Shown: positions 29,034 through 39,918, numbered from the stretch's first letter. The stretch is 64,000 nucleotides of DNA from Prosthecobacter debontii (GCA_945869675.1 CAMBPS010000006.1:1-64000), one strand, 5' to 3'. The notes: generated by a model not told the origin, from the sequence alone. Numbers and translations: made by a program.

Positions 29034-31430
29034 ATGAATGGATTAAGGCTTGCATTGAATCCTGCGACTTTGGCTGTAGGGCTGGGTCGGTGGCTAAGGC
29101 TGAATCCGCTGGCTTTTTTAGGGCTGGTGGCCGTGGTTGCGGTCATTTTTTCGGAGTGGATGCGTCTTTCGCTGAGTGTCTGGCTCGTCTTTGCGGTAAT
29201 CTTGGCCTTGTGGGTCGTGTGGAAGCGGCGCTCGGTGTTGTGGGGATCACCGTTGGTCTTTTGTGGGTTCATGCTGCTGCATGCAGGGTCGTTGGATCGG
29301 ACTTTTTCACATCCTTTGCGAGAGAGGTTGTTGAATATGCCGGATCGCCCAGCAGCCGTGGGGGTGATGGGGCGGCTATATCCATGGACTGAGGGTGCGG
29401 AGATGAATCAGTCACAGGCCCTGTGTGATGTGACAGAATTACGCTGGGGGCGGACTGGTTTATATGTGCCAGTGCGTGCTCGCATCAAAGTGGCGCTGCC
29501 GCATGAACTGAAGCTTACGCAGCCAGGGATCTATGAAATGGAGGGAAATTTATTTTTGCCGCCTTCACCCCAGAATCCGGGACAGTTTGATTCGGCAGAG
29601 TATGCATTGCGCTCAGGTTGGGTGGCTGTGGTTAAGGCCGATAGCGCGGTTTTAAAGAAGGCTGAGTGGTGGTCGCCAAATTTTCATTTGTTGCTATGGG
29701 CGGAGTCTTCTCGTCAATGGATCAGTCAGGCGCTGGCCCGTGGGATTGAGGACCGTGAGGAAGATATGGCGGTGCTGCTAGCCATGGCACTGGGCGCTTC
29801 TGATGCTGCTGGCGAGGAGATTGAGGATGCTTTCCGCGATAGCGGGACATTGCATATTTTTGCAGTTAGTGGTCTGCATGTGGTGATGTTGGCGGCTGTG
29901 GTGGCATTTGTTCTTCGATGGCTCGGCTTGGGGAAGGGGCGGGCCGTCGTTTGGCTGATTGCGATTGTGTTCGGCTACGCCTACATCACGGGCTGGCGGC
30001 CATCGGCAGCACGGGCGGCTTTCATGATTACACTGGTGCTGGCTGCGCCATGGTGGAATCGCCGATCGTCGGTGCAAAACAGTTTGGGTGCGGCAGTCCT
30101 GATCCTGCTGGCTTATGATAGTCATCAGCTTTTCTTGCCTGGTTTTCAACTATCCTTCGGCGTGCTTTGGGCCATCGCTTTGCTGACTCCATCGCTGCTG
30201 GCTGTATTGCGTCCGTGGACAGAGCTAGATCCTTTTTTACCGCCTGCGATTGCGAGTCGATGGCAACATTTGAGTGCCGACTGTCGGCAGTGGTTGGCCA
30301 GCTTGGTCTGTGTTTCTTTGGCGGCATGGATTGGCAGTTTGCCTTTAATGTTAGGCCACTTTCAGACGGTGACTCCTGTGGGATTGTTGGCGAATCTTTT
30401 TTTGGTGCCCATATCAGGCATCAGCATTGGGGTGTCATGCGCAAGCCTTGTCTGTGCTGCCGTGGGTGCCGGTGGTCTCCAGATGCTGGTGAACTGTGTG
30501 AATGCCTTTTTAGCGTGGCTGATGGTTTTTCTGGCAAGTTGGTTTTCTTCGTTGCCGCTGGCTCATTTTACGCTGGATCTGCGATTTGAAACAGTGCCGC
30601 CACCAGTTGAGCTAAGGGTCTTTCATCTCTCAGCCGGTGGTGCGGCGAACCATTTGAGGGCAGGGGATAGCCAATGGTTGCTGGATACCGGAAATGTTCG
30701 TGCTTGGCGTGGTGTGCTGCGGCCATTTCTTCGTCATCAGGGGATCAATCAGCTCAAGGGTATCATTCTTTCACATGGCGACATGGCGCATGTGGGGGCG
30801 GCTGATCTTGCCTATCGATTGGGTAAGCCGCGCCTCTTCACGAGTGTGCATGAGCCGTGGCAGTTTGATCCACCTTTTGCGTCGCTTCAGCAGTTGGCGA
30901 CGAAGGTTCCTGTGGATAGCGTCGCCTGGCACCGCTATCAGGCAGAGGATCGGATCGAGATTCAGGGTGGCGATGCCATGCCAGTTCATGCGGAGGTGCT
31001 GTATCCCTTGTTGCAAGATGATGCCGAGAAGGCAGATGATCGCGGTTTAGTGATCAAGCTGCATGTGGGGAAAATGCGTGTCCTTTGGCTCGCTGATGCT
31101 GGCTTCATTACAGAAAAAAAGTTAGTAGAGCGCGGTGCAGATTTGACCTGTGATGTGGTGGTTCGCGGGCAGCATTCCGCCGATTTTTCAGGACTCACCG
31201 AGATCCTAGTCCATGCTAAACCAAGGGTGCTGATCAGTTCCAATGACTCACGATTTCCAGAAGAGTCCTTGCCTTCTAGATTGCGTGATTATTGCGCTTC
31301 ACATCAGATTCATCTCTTTGATCTGGAGATTGCAGGCTCTGTGCAGTTGAGCTTTACGGACAGCGGTGCTGAGTTGAAAGCTTTTCGCAATGGGCAGATG
31401 GCCTTCATTGGTTCTTCTGCCAGCCAATGA
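29034..31430 (+). CDS. comEC: ComEC/Rec2 family competence protein
   Basis: DSGTLHIFAVSGLHVVMLAAVVAFVLRWLG ComEC core; polytopic; C-terminal metallo-beta-lactamase-like domain. Confidence 0.92.
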   Translation: MNGLRLALNPATLAVGLGRWLRLNPLAFLGLVAVVAVIFSEWMRLSLSVWLVFAVILALWVVWKRRSVLWGSPLVFCGFMLLHAGSLDRTFSHPLRERLLNMPDRPAAVGVMGRLYPWTEGAEMNQSQALCDVTELRWGRTGLYVPVRARIKVALPHELKLTQPGIYEMEGNLFLPPSPQNPGQFDSAEYALRSGWVAVVKADSAVLKKAEWWSPNFHLLLWAESSRQWISQALARGIEDREEDMAVLLAMALGASDAAGEEIEDAFRDSGTLHIFAVSGLHVVMLAAVVAFVLRWLGLGKGRAVVWLIAIVFGYAYITGWRPSAARAAFMITLVLAAPWWNRRSSVQNSLGAAVLILLAYDSHQLFLPGFQLSFGVLWAIALLTPSLLAVLRPWTELDPFLPPAIASRWQHLSADCRQWLASLVCVSLAAWIGSLPLMLGHFQTVTPVGLLANLFLVPISGISIGVSCASLVCAAVGAGGLQMLVNCVNAFLAWLMVFLASWFSSLPLAHFTLDLRFETVPPPVELRVFHLSAGGAANHLRAGDSQWLLDTGNVRAWRGVLRPFLRHQGINQLKGIILSHGDMAHVGAADLAYRLGKPRLFTSVHEPWQFDPPFASLQQLATKVPVDSVAWHRYQAEDRIEIQGGDAMPVHAEVLYPLLQDDAEKADDRGLVIKLHVGKMRVLWLADAGFITEKKLVERGADLTCDVVVRGQHSADFSGLTEILVHAKPRVLISSNDSRFPEESLPSRLRDYCASHQIHLFDLEIAGSVQLSFTDSGAELKAFRNGQMAFIGSSASQ

Positions 31431-31488
31431 TTCAGACATCAGCATTCTTGCAACATCGGCTAAGCTTGCTCGTTTGTGTCTTCCCTTT

Positions 31489-32307
31489 ATGAAGAAACCT
31501 ACCAGTCTCCTATTTGTTCTCGCCTTGAGCAGCACGGCTGCTTTTGCAGCTGATGATAAACCATCCCCGATCGGTTACTCGGATACGCCGATCATTCCTG
31601 GAACGCAGTGGAAGGTGCATGACATTGACCGTCCACGTCCTGAAGCAGTGACTCCTGGTGAAAAACCGGGCCAGCCGCCAGCGGATGCGATCATCCTCTT
31701 TGATGGCAAAAATGCAGATGCGTTTTTGTCGAAGAAACTGGATGAAAAGGGTAAGCCGACGAAGGAGATGATTCCCTGTGTGTGGAAGATCGATGATGGC
31801 GAACTCGTGGTCGAAGGCGGTGATGCCTGGACGAAGGAATCCTTCGCTAGCTGCCAATATCACATCGAGTGGAAGAGTGAGCCGCATACCAAAGGGAATT
31901 CCCAAAAGAAGGGCAACAGTGGCACTTTCTTCATGGATCTCTATGAGTGCCAAATGCTTGATTGCGATAACAATCCGACCTATGCCGATGGCATGACCGG
32001 ATGCATTTATGGCCAAACACCGCCGCTGGTAAATGCAGTCAAAAAATCAGGCGAATGGCAGACCTACGACATTATCTTTACTGCGCCGAAACTTGAAGGA
32101 GATAAAGTGGTAGAACCAGCTTACGTAACCACCTTTGTGAATGGCGTTTGTGTCCAGGTCCACACCAAGATCATGGGGCCGACGAAACACAAGAATGTCA
32201 CCGACTACAGTGGTTCATTCCCTGTGGCTGCCCCGATTCGCATTCAGGATCACAAAAATGATCCACCGGTCCGCCTGCGCAATATCTGGTTGCGTAAGCT
32301 GCCTTAA
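31489..32307 (+). CDS. Secreted DUF1080 (3-keto-disaccharide hydrolase-like) protein
   Basis: Signal peptide; IILFDGKNADAFLSKK...KKGNSGTFFMDLYECQMLDCDNNPTYADGMTGCIYGQTPPLVNAVKKSGEWQTYDIIF. Confidence 0.92.
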   Translation: MKKPTSLLFVLALSSTAAFAADDKPSPIGYSDTPIIPGTQWKVHDIDRPRPEAVTPGEKPGQPPADAIILFDGKNADAFLSKKLDEKGKPTKEMIPCVWKIDDGELVVEGGDAWTKESFASCQYHIEWKSEPHTKGNSQKKGNSGTFFMDLYECQMLDCDNNPTYADGMTGCIYGQTPPLVNAVKKSGEWQTYDIIFTAPKLEGDKVVEPAYVTTFVNGVCVQVHTKIMGPTKHKNVTDYSGSFPVAAPIRIQDHKNDPPVRLRNIWLRKLP

Positions 32308-32326
32308 TTTAATTTCAGTTCTCTTT

Positions 32327-32364
32327 GAAAAACGCTCTGCCCCTCGTGGTCAGGGCGTTTTTTC
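32327..32364 (+). terminator. Rho-independent (likely bidirectional) terminator
   Basis: gaaaaacgctctgcccctcgtggtcagggcgttttttc hairpin flanked by A and T tracts between convergent genes. Confidence 0.75.
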
Positions 32365-33420
32365 TTTTTCCATCAACAGAACACGGAAAGAGCGCCCCAT
32401 GAACGCTGGATGAGTAAGTGAGTGATACTGCCGCAAGAGAGCCTGAGTGGCTGCGTCTGGCGGTCGTCCTTCCAGTGTGGCTAGCCAAGGTAAGCCTAGC
32501 TTGCCAAGGTAGCGTCCCTGATGAGAGTAGACTTGTTCTTTCAGTCCAGCGGCTTCACCGGCCTCTTTAAGGCGGGTGAAATTCACATGCGTAGTGAGAT
32601 CACAGTCACCCAGATCCTCGAGGATGTGATCATCTGTTTGGTGATTGTGGTAGCGACGGATCGTGCCCTTGTGGCGCTCTGTCGAATAGAGTTCCTCATG
32701 ATCTAAGCCGTAATCGGCAATGAAAATGACTCCATGGAAGGAGCCTGAAGCTAGCTCGCGTAGCCAATGCAGTGTCGCAAGACCAACTTCCGTGGTGTAG
32801 CCTATGGGTAGATCCAAGGGCAGTCGTGCGATTTCTATGGCGAGTTCTTCTGTCGAAATCGGGCCTGGATCCAATCGTAGTGTTTCGAGGTCATCGACGT
32901 TGACCCATAATTCGTTCCAAGATGAGCCGTTCCAGCGCACAAGATGAACCGGCATGGCGTCTGGCAGTTCGTTGCAAAGAAAAAGGGCCGGGCGCTCTGG
33001 GATGGTGGCTAGCTCACTTACCCAACTCACGCGATTGCCAAAAGCAGCAAGTTTTCCTCGCTGAACCGCCTCGTAGCGCGGATTTGGCTCCACGATGACG
33101 TAGTCGTATTCGCAAGAGTTCATGACGTCCTCGGCGAGTTGCCCCTCATGCGCGGCTTGCTCAATGACGCAAAAATCGCCGGGTTGCCCAAGTTTTTCAA
33201 AAGTCTGCTGGGCTAACGTCGCCAACAGTTGCCCATAAAGGGGGCCGACACTGACCGACGTGTAAAAATCCCCGCTACGACCGATTCGGCGCGGCCCTGG
33301 GCCATAATAGCCATGTTCTGGGTGATAAAGAGCCTGTGTCATGACTTCGGCAAAGGTCAGCGTCTCGCCTGAATTCAGGCGGTGGAGTAAAATTTGATGC
33401 AGTGCAGTCACGGGAAACAA
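32350..33420 (-). CDS. SAM-dependent methyltransferase, MidA/NDUFAF7 family
   Basis: MTQALYHPEHGYYGPGPRRIGRSGDFYTSVSVGPLYGQLLA; FLCNELPDAMPVHLVRW; IADYGLDHEELY. Confidence 0.92.
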   Translation of the reverse strand: MFPVTALHQILLHRLNSGETLTFAEVMTQALYHPEHGYYGPGPRRIGRSGDFYTSVSVGPLYGQLLATLAQQTFEKLGQPGDFCVIEQAAHEGQLAEDVMNSCEYDYVIVEPNPRYEAVQRGKLAAFGNRVSWVSELATIPERPALFLCNELPDAMPVHLVRWNGSSWNELWVNVDDLETLRLDPGPISTEELAIEIARLPLDLPIGYTTEVGLATLHWLRELASGSFHGVIFIADYGLDHEELYSTERHKGTIRRYHNHQTDDHILEDLGDCDLTTHVNFTRLKEAGEAAGLKEQVYSHQGRYLGKLGLPWLATLEGRPPDAATQALLRQYHSLTHPAFMGRSFRVLLMEKEKTP

Positions 33421-33479
33421 TTGGCGTGAAGAGATGAACAGGTTAAACTAATGCTCCTTTTCGGAAGGATTTACCACTC

Positions 33480-36008
33480 ATGTTTGGCCTAGAACCAAAA
33501 CCTAATACCAACTGGCGCGGCGTGTCCGGGCTAAAGAAGCCATTCTACGCGAGAGTCTGGTTCAGCGCCCTGATGGTCTTGATTCTTCTTTTGGCGCTCA
33601 CAGCACTAGGCATTTACTCCATCATCGTAGCGCCACTTCATGTCAAGGCACAGACTTACGACTTGGCTGAAATCAAAAAGTTGGAATCAGCCAGTCTCAT
33701 CTATGATCGGAATGGCGAGGAAATGTCTCGCATCTATGTGCTGAATCGTACGCCTGTGACGATCAAGGATATCCCAGATCATTTCATTGATGCCTTAATC
33801 TCTCAGGAAGATAGTCGCTTCTTTGAGCATGATGGTGCGGATTACATCGGACTAATACGTGCAGTATGGCTGAACTTCAAAGCAGGCCGTGATACTCAGG
33901 GGGCTAGCACCATCACCCAGCAGCTTGCCCGTCAAACTTTTGGTCTCATGGAAAGAAGCTACCGCCGTAAGATCCTCGAAATCTTCGTGGCGCAGCGCAT
34001 TGAAAAGGAATATTCCAAATCGGAGATTCTGATGCTTTATCTAAACCGCATCTTCTTTGGTAAAAATTTTCACGGTATCCAGGCGGCAGCTCGGGGATAC
34101 TTCGGCAAAGATGCCAAAGAGTTGAATCTCTGGGAGTCGGCCACCATCGCTGCGCTGATCAAAAGTCCCAACAACATCGAGCCTATTCGCCACCCGGAGC
34201 GCGCTAAAAAAGAGCGTGATTGGGTGCTGGAGCGCATGGTGATCGAGAATCACCTCTCACGGGATGATGCCGAGGCGGCCAAGTTGAAACCAATCATCAC
34301 AACACCGGTCGCTGTTAATCCGCAGCTGAGCTATGCCTTTGATGCGGTTCGCGAAGAGGTCGTGGCGTTGCTCGGTGAAGAACGTGCATTTAGTGGCGGA
34401 TTTAAGATCTATACCAGCATCGATAAGGAGCTGCAAAGTCAGTCAGAAAAGGCGGTGAAGAAGCGTCTCGTCGAGATTGAAAAAAATGCTGGTTATGAAC
34501 ATCAGACCTATGATCAATTTAGAGTGATTCTTGCGGATTGGCGCAAGAAGATGACGGACGGGCTGATCGACCCAGCGACTCCCCGCCCAAAGCCAGAATA
34601 TCTGCAAGGCGCTACGCTGGTCTTGGATAATAAAGATGGTGGAATCTTAGCGCTTGTCGGAGGGCGTGACTTCCTGGATAGCCAATATAACCGTGCCACG
34701 GGCAGCATTCGTCCAGTGGGGACAGCTTTCATTCCTTTTGTCTATGCGGCTGCTTTTTCGCAGCCCAATGTTTATCCCATGACGCCGCTGGCCGATGAAC
34801 CACTCGGCAACGATCGTGTCATGATCGGCGGTTTTACGGGCATTCTTGGTGAATATGGCATGGAAGTGCCCAACCCCAAATGGTCACGTGCAAAGATCAG
34901 TGCCAGGGAGTCTCTTGTCGCCTCACACAATTCAGCGACCGTTCGTTTGGGGGAAAACACCATTTTGGAGCGTGGGCTTCTGCGTCAAGACTTCAAAGAT
35001 TTTGTCAAAAATGCCGGTATTATTTCACCTTTGCGTGATGCTGCATCAACTTGTCTTGGTGCGAGTGAGGCCAAGCTTGACGAACTCTGCCTTGCTTACT
35101 CCTGCTTTGCCACAGGCGGCAAGCGCCCAGCAAAGTTGCATCTGATTCAGCGCATCACGGATGCGAATGATAAGACGGTTTTTCAAATCGATGAGGCCTC
35201 TTTACAAAAGGTTCGCGCTATGGATGAAATCGCTGCTTGGCAAACGCATAGCTGTTTGGATGAAGCTCTTCACCGTGGCACCGGATCACTTTCGAAAGAC
35301 TATGGTCTCGGCGACTTCCCAGCTGCTGGAAAAACTGGCACTCATCATGAATACAAAGACCTCTGGTTCATGGGTTACACCTCGGCTGTTACCTGCGGTG
35401 TCTGGGTTGGGTTTGATAAACAAAAAACCATTTACCCTGAAGCCTTCTCTAACAAAATCGCTTTACCAATCTGGACGGACATCATTGGTTATTCCGTGGA
35501 GGGACATACACCACAAGAGTTTACGCCTCCAGATTCAGCAGACCGCATCGAACTTTGTCGAACCAGTGGCCTGCGTGCCACGGATTACTGTTATGAAAAA
35601 ATCAAAGGTCCCGATGGCGTTTCACGCTCGGTGCGTAACACTTACTTTGAATATCTCCGCCCTGGAAGCAGCTTCAATACGACCTGCCCAGTCCACACCG
35701 GTGAGGGACTCCCTGCCGATTTAGCCGCCTTTCATCAAAGCATGACAGCGGCTGCATCGACAGAGACGGTCCTGCCTGCGGACCTGACAAGGTATGCCCA
35801 CTTGGATGCTGTCCACATGCGTGATCCGATCATCATCGGTGATGATCCCTACAATTCTGAGCAGCCAGTCCTCCGTGCTAGGCCCGTGAATGAAGATGGC
35901 AGTCCAATTCGCCGCGCTGTTCCCATTGGCCCTGAAGAGGGTGGCGAGCCGATCGAGGCGCCTGTGATTAAGCTCAAGGCTCCGCCACCGATGAAGATTG
36001 AGTTGTGA
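33480..36008 (+). CDS. Class A penicillin-binding protein (transglycosylase/transpeptidase, PBP1A type)
   Basis: ISQEDSRFFEHDGADYIGLIRA...GASTITQQLARQTF; transpeptidase SHNSATVRLG, AAGKTGTHHEYKDLWFMGYT. Confidence 0.95.
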   Translation: MFGLEPKPNTNWRGVSGLKKPFYARVWFSALMVLILLLALTALGIYSIIVAPLHVKAQTYDLAEIKKLESASLIYDRNGEEMSRIYVLNRTPVTIKDIPDHFIDALISQEDSRFFEHDGADYIGLIRAVWLNFKAGRDTQGASTITQQLARQTFGLMERSYRRKILEIFVAQRIEKEYSKSEILMLYLNRIFFGKNFHGIQAAARGYFGKDAKELNLWESATIAALIKSPNNIEPIRHPERAKKERDWVLERMVIENHLSRDDAEAAKLKPIITTPVAVNPQLSYAFDAVREEVVALLGEERAFSGGFKIYTSIDKELQSQSEKAVKKRLVEIEKNAGYEHQTYDQFRVILADWRKKMTDGLIDPATPRPKPEYLQGATLVLDNKDGGILALVGGRDFLDSQYNRATGSIRPVGTAFIPFVYAAAFSQPNVYPMTPLADEPLGNDRVMIGGFTGILGEYGMEVPNPKWSRAKISARESLVASHNSATVRLGENTILERGLLRQDFKDFVKNAGIISPLRDAASTCLGASEAKLDELCLAYSCFATGGKRPAKLHLIQRITDANDKTVFQIDEASLQKVRAMDEIAAWQTHSCLDEALHRGTGSLSKDYGLGDFPAAGKTGTHHEYKDLWFMGYTSAVTCGVWVGFDKQKTIYPEAFSNKIALPIWTDIIGYSVEGHTPQEFTPPDSADRIELCRTSGLRATDYCYEKIKGPDGVSRSVRNTYFEYLRPGSSFNTTCPVHTGEGLPADLAAFHQSMTAAASTETVLPADLTRYAHLDAVHMRDPIIIGDDPYNSEQPVLRARPVNEDGSPIRRAVPIGPEEGGEPIEAPVIKLKAPPPMKIEL

Positions 36009-36080
36009 TTTAGAAGGCTATTTTTGGTCTCAAAAGGCCGCATCACTTGCTCTTACTAAGGTTTGCATGAAGGATGTGCC

Positions 36081-37454
36081 ATGGCCTCCCTGGCAGAAGA
36101 TCTCATCTCACTCATCGGTCCTGAACGCATTTCCGTTTCTGCGACAGACATCACGACCCATAGCACGGACAAATGGTTTGCCTCGAATCCACCGCAGGTC
36201 GTGGTTCATGCGAAATCGACCGATGACGTGTCCAAAGTCCTCACCTATGCCAACGAGCACCGCATCCCAGTGACGCCGCAGGGATCACGTGTTGGCTATG
36301 TCGGAGGTTGTGTGCCTTTAGAAGGCGGTATCGCTCTGTCCGTGGCCGGCATGAATCGTATTCTAGAAATCAATACGGCAGACGGAGTGGCCGTCGTGGA
36401 GCCAGGGGTGATCACCGGAGAATTGCAGGCGCAAGTCCGCAAGCTGGGTTGGTTTTATCCCCCTGATCCTGCTTCACTGAAAGAATGCAGTCTCGGTGGT
36501 AATGTGGCCACGAATGCTGGTGGCCCGCGTTGTCTGAAATATGGCGTGACTCGGCATTACGTGCTGGGTCTGGAAGCGGTTCTAGCGGACGGTAGCATTG
36601 TTAAAGCAGGTGGGCGCTGTCATAAAAACAAGACAGGCTTTGATCTCGTCGGCCTCATGGTTGGGAGCGAAGGCATGCTCGGCGTGGTCACTCAAGCAAC
36701 GCTGCGCTTGATTCCGCATCCACCCATGAGGGCCATGCTTTCAGCAGGCTTTGGTTCCTTTGCTGAGGCCGCAAATGCCGTTCAACGGATTTTGAACTCA
36801 GGCTTTCTTCCCAGTGCCCTCGAAATTGCCGATAAATTCACCCTGCGCGCAGCCCGTGACTATCTGGGCGAATCAGTGACCCCGCAGGGAGAGGCGCATC
36901 TGTTGGTGGAGATTGATGGACAGGAATCTTCCGTGAGAGGGGAACTGCAAACGCTTGCCAAGTTAGTTCGTGATCTAGGTTGCATCTGTTTAGAAGAGGC
37001 GCTCGGTGATGAGGCCTGTGAGCGATTCTGGAAGCTCCGTCGTGAGTTCAGTTATAGTCTTAGAAACACGGGTCTGATTAAGCTGAATGAGGACATCGTT
37101 GTGCCGCGCAGCCGGTTGGTGGATCTGGTTGATTTTGCGGAGAAACTGCAAGCTGAGTGTGGCTTTCCTGTGGCCTGTTTTGGTCATGCTGGTGATGGCA
37201 ATATCCATGTGAACATCATGGTCTCCAGCATGGAGGATCCCGTTCTTCGTGAGCGTGCCGAAATCGCGCTCGATAAGCTTTTCCGCCAAGTCATCGCCTG
37301 GAATGGAGCCATCACAGGTGAGCATGGCGTGGGCCTTGCCAAAAAGCGCTGGTGGAGAGAAGCCGTTGGCCCAGCCACCCACCAAGCGCATCTGCAACTG
37401 AAAGCTGCGCTAGATCCTCACGGCATTCTCAATCCAGGAAAATTTTTGGATTGA
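36081..37454 (+). CDS. glcD: FAD-binding oxidoreductase, GlcD-like
   Basis: VTPQGSRVGYVGGCVPLEGGIALSVAGMNRI; SLGGNVATNAGGPRCLKYGVTRHYVLGLE; CFGHAGDGNIHVN; GEHGVGLAKKRW. Confidence 0.92.
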   Translation: MASLAEDLISLIGPERISVSATDITTHSTDKWFASNPPQVVVHAKSTDDVSKVLTYANEHRIPVTPQGSRVGYVGGCVPLEGGIALSVAGMNRILEINTADGVAVVEPGVITGELQAQVRKLGWFYPPDPASLKECSLGGNVATNAGGPRCLKYGVTRHYVLGLEAVLADGSIVKAGGRCHKNKTGFDLVGLMVGSEGMLGVVTQATLRLIPHPPMRAMLSAGFGSFAEAANAVQRILNSGFLPSALEIADKFTLRAARDYLGESVTPQGEAHLLVEIDGQESSVRGELQTLAKLVRDLGCICLEEALGDEACERFWKLRREFSYSLRNTGLIKLNEDIVVPRSRLVDLVDFAEKLQAECGFPVACFGHAGDGNIHVNIMVSSMEDPVLRERAEIALDKLFRQVIAWNGAITGEHGVGLAKKRWWREAVGPATHQAHLQLKAALDPHGILNPGKFLD

Positions 37455-37587
37455 TCGGAAAAGAGCCACGAGTGGCAGTGGAGACAGATGAATAGCCTTG
37501 TTTGAGGATAGGATCCATGGATAAGGAAGCCCGCTCGGTCAGCCCATGAACCAAGAATGGTAGGGTGAGTGGTTGTTCCTTCAGACC

Positions 37588-39918
37588 TTAATCATACTCC
37601 AACTGCGCCGTCGCGGAGCAGTCTTTGTCAGTCGTCACACGTAGCCAGCGCGCTTGCACTGCAGCCTCGAAGGTGAGGCTGGTGGATTCGCCGGGAGAGA
37701 CCTCGTGGTGCTTGTAGGTCACCCAGAGGCCGGTGCCGGTGAGGTCGAGCTCGATGTGGAAGCGCACGGGCACGTTCTGATCATGGCTGAGAGTGAGCCT
37801 GCGCTGGTCATAGGCCCACATCAGATACGGATCGCTCTTTTCGTCGGCTTTGACTGGCGTGGCCTTCCAGGGGCCGCCTTCGCCGCGTGGTTTACCGAGT
37901 TTCCAGAGGTCGTCGATGGCTCCAGCCCACAGAGCGGTGTTGCCGTCGTCACTACGGAGAATGTGGTCGCTGGCTTTGGTGTCGGGTTTGATGCCGCTCA
38001 TCAAAAACAGGCCGCGATAGCCGCCGAAGTCAGTGACGCTTAGGTTATGCGAGCAGATGGGGCGTATCTTCGCAAAGCCATCGGCATTTTCGGCGGGTAG
38101 CTCAAAGAAGGTGCCGCAAGCGCTCAGCATGTCGCGCTCAGTGGCAACCTCGCGGCACACACGCAGTTCACCAGCGTTGGTGGCTGCATCGTAGGCCTTC
38201 GAAGCACGGGGCAAGCGCCAGCGACGGCCGCGATCATCGACAACGATCACGCTGGATTCATCGAGCGTGATGACGTTTGTCGGGATGGCGACGGCTTTTT
38301 CGACAAAAGCCTTCGCAGCAGTGTCTTCGACTCGCTTGAGGTTCAAATCGGCTCCCATCTCGTAGTAGCCGTTTTTCGTGGCGAAACTCAGCGTGCGCTT
38401 ATTTTCGCCGCGCGGGCGGAAAAGACCGGTTTGGGCGTTTTCATCGCCGATTTGGGCAATGCCGTCGAAAATGGGGTCGGCGGTGTTTTCGCGTGAATCG
38501 CCATTCGAGAGGGTGACGAGCAGGCTGAAGTCTTTGGAGTCTTTTTCGGCCTTCACGCGAAGCCATTCGTCGTCTGCGGTGATTGTGACACGTTTCGATT
38601 CGCCGGTAGCGTGGTCGATGTGCCAGGCGCTGCGGTGCTTCCATCCGGCGATGAGGAAGGGATCGCTCAAATCGCCCGCTTTGACGCTTTCATGCAGCCA
38701 GATGGCACCGCTAGCGTGTGCAGGGCCAAGTTTGCTGGGCGTGTCAGGGCTGGTGAACCACAGGTTGCTCTGTGACTGGCCGACACTGTCGATTTTGCCC
38801 TTCACTTTGCGTTTGTTGAGGAATTCGGATTTCGCCGAGTCGTCGCAGCCGAAGATGAGGCGGTCGTTCCAGCGTGCGAAGTCGCCTATGACCTTCATGT
38901 AAGCGCTGCGGGCGCGGATGCCACTGGTGTTCGCGGCTGAAAACGTCTTCGGAAAGTTCCAAAAAGCACCGTGCATGGTCATGAGCAGGTTCTCCTCGCC
39001 GATGTCGCGGATTCGCGGCCACTCGGTGTTCCAGCCGTGCGCGCCGTCGTAGCTGTGGCTGACTTTCGGTAGGCGGAAGGACTGCCACTTCCCACCATCC
39101 AGCAGCATGAGGATGAGCGACTTCGCGTCCCAACCGATGCTCCATACGGGTGCTTTCGGATCGCTACCATGGATGCCGTCGGGGCCGGTAACTTCGGTGA
39201 ATTGATTGCGCCGCACGAGCTGCCAGTCGCCACTGCCAGTCCATTCGCCGAGAGCGCCGCTGGGTGTCGTCGGATCCGTGAGCACACGGTTGTCGCGGTC
39301 GCCATTATTCGCATAAACCAGACGATCTTGGCCACTGTAGACACCTTTGCCATGATAGCCAGGTAGTTTTGAATCAAGTGTGGCAGGATGGGTTTCCTGA
39401 GAGAAGCCCTTTTTCGGCGTGTTGCCATCCTTGATCAGACCGGTGACCTGCAGTGTTTTGAGATCCACTTCGTAGAGTCCTTCCTCCATCGTGGCATAGT
39501 AGGCCTTATTGGCTGGATCAGATAAATGACGCGCATTGCCAGTGAGTCGGCCCGGCATCTTGTTCGGAGGAATGACGCGCACCTTTCTGTCAGCATCGAT
39601 CACATAAGGACCAATGAGCAGTTGCTGCGTTTCTGCATGGATCATCCGGTTGGCAGGTGTGCCACCCACGCTTTCAGGCCGGACGATCTGCTCCAGGCTT
39701 GGCGTGATTTCATACAGCTTGTCACTGGACCCAAAAGGTAGATGTGGCCCATAGGTGATGACCCAAAGCCGGTCTGCCCAAGGCACGACTGCACCCGTGC
39801 CGCATTCACCTTCCTTGTTAAACATGGCTAAATGCGGATAGATGCCACTGATTTGGCGGGGTGCTTCAGCATGAAGCAGGGTTGTGGCAGTGAGAAGACT
39901 GGCAAAGATTCGATTCAT
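37588..39918 (-). CDS. Secreted protein of unknown function, likely beta-propeller-like
   Basis: Long ORF with signal peptide MNRIFASLLTATTLLHA; no domain recognised. Confidence 0.7.
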   Translation of the reverse strand: MNRIFASLLTATTLLHAEAPRQISGIYPHLAMFNKEGECGTGAVVPWADRLWVITYGPHLPFGSSDKLYEITPSLEQIVRPESVGGTPANRMIHAETQQLLIGPYVIDADRKVRVIPPNKMPGRLTGNARHLSDPANKAYYATMEEGLYEVDLKTLQVTGLIKDGNTPKKGFSQETHPATLDSKLPGYHGKGVYSGQDRLVYANNGDRDNRVLTDPTTPSGALGEWTGSGDWQLVRRNQFTEVTGPDGIHGSDPKAPVWSIGWDAKSLILMLLDGGKWQSFRLPKVSHSYDGAHGWNTEWPRIRDIGEENLLMTMHGAFWNFPKTFSAANTSGIRARSAYMKVIGDFARWNDRLIFGCDDSAKSEFLNKRKVKGKIDSVGQSQSNLWFTSPDTPSKLGPAHASGAIWLHESVKAGDLSDPFLIAGWKHRSAWHIDHATGESKRVTITADDEWLRVKAEKDSKDFSLLVTLSNGDSRENTADPIFDGIAQIGDENAQTGLFRPRGENKRTLSFATKNGYYEMGADLNLKRVEDTAAKAFVEKAVAIPTNVITLDESSVIVVDDRGRRWRLPRASKAYDAATNAGELRVCREVATERDMLSACGTFFELPAENADGFAKIRPICSHNLSVTDFGGYRGLFLMSGIKPDTKASDHILRSDDGNTALWAGAIDDLWKLGKPRGEGGPWKATPVKADEKSDPYLMWAYDQRRLTLSHDQNVPVRFHIELDLTGTGLWVTYKHHEVSPGESTSLTFEAAVQARWLRVTTDKDCSATAQLEYD

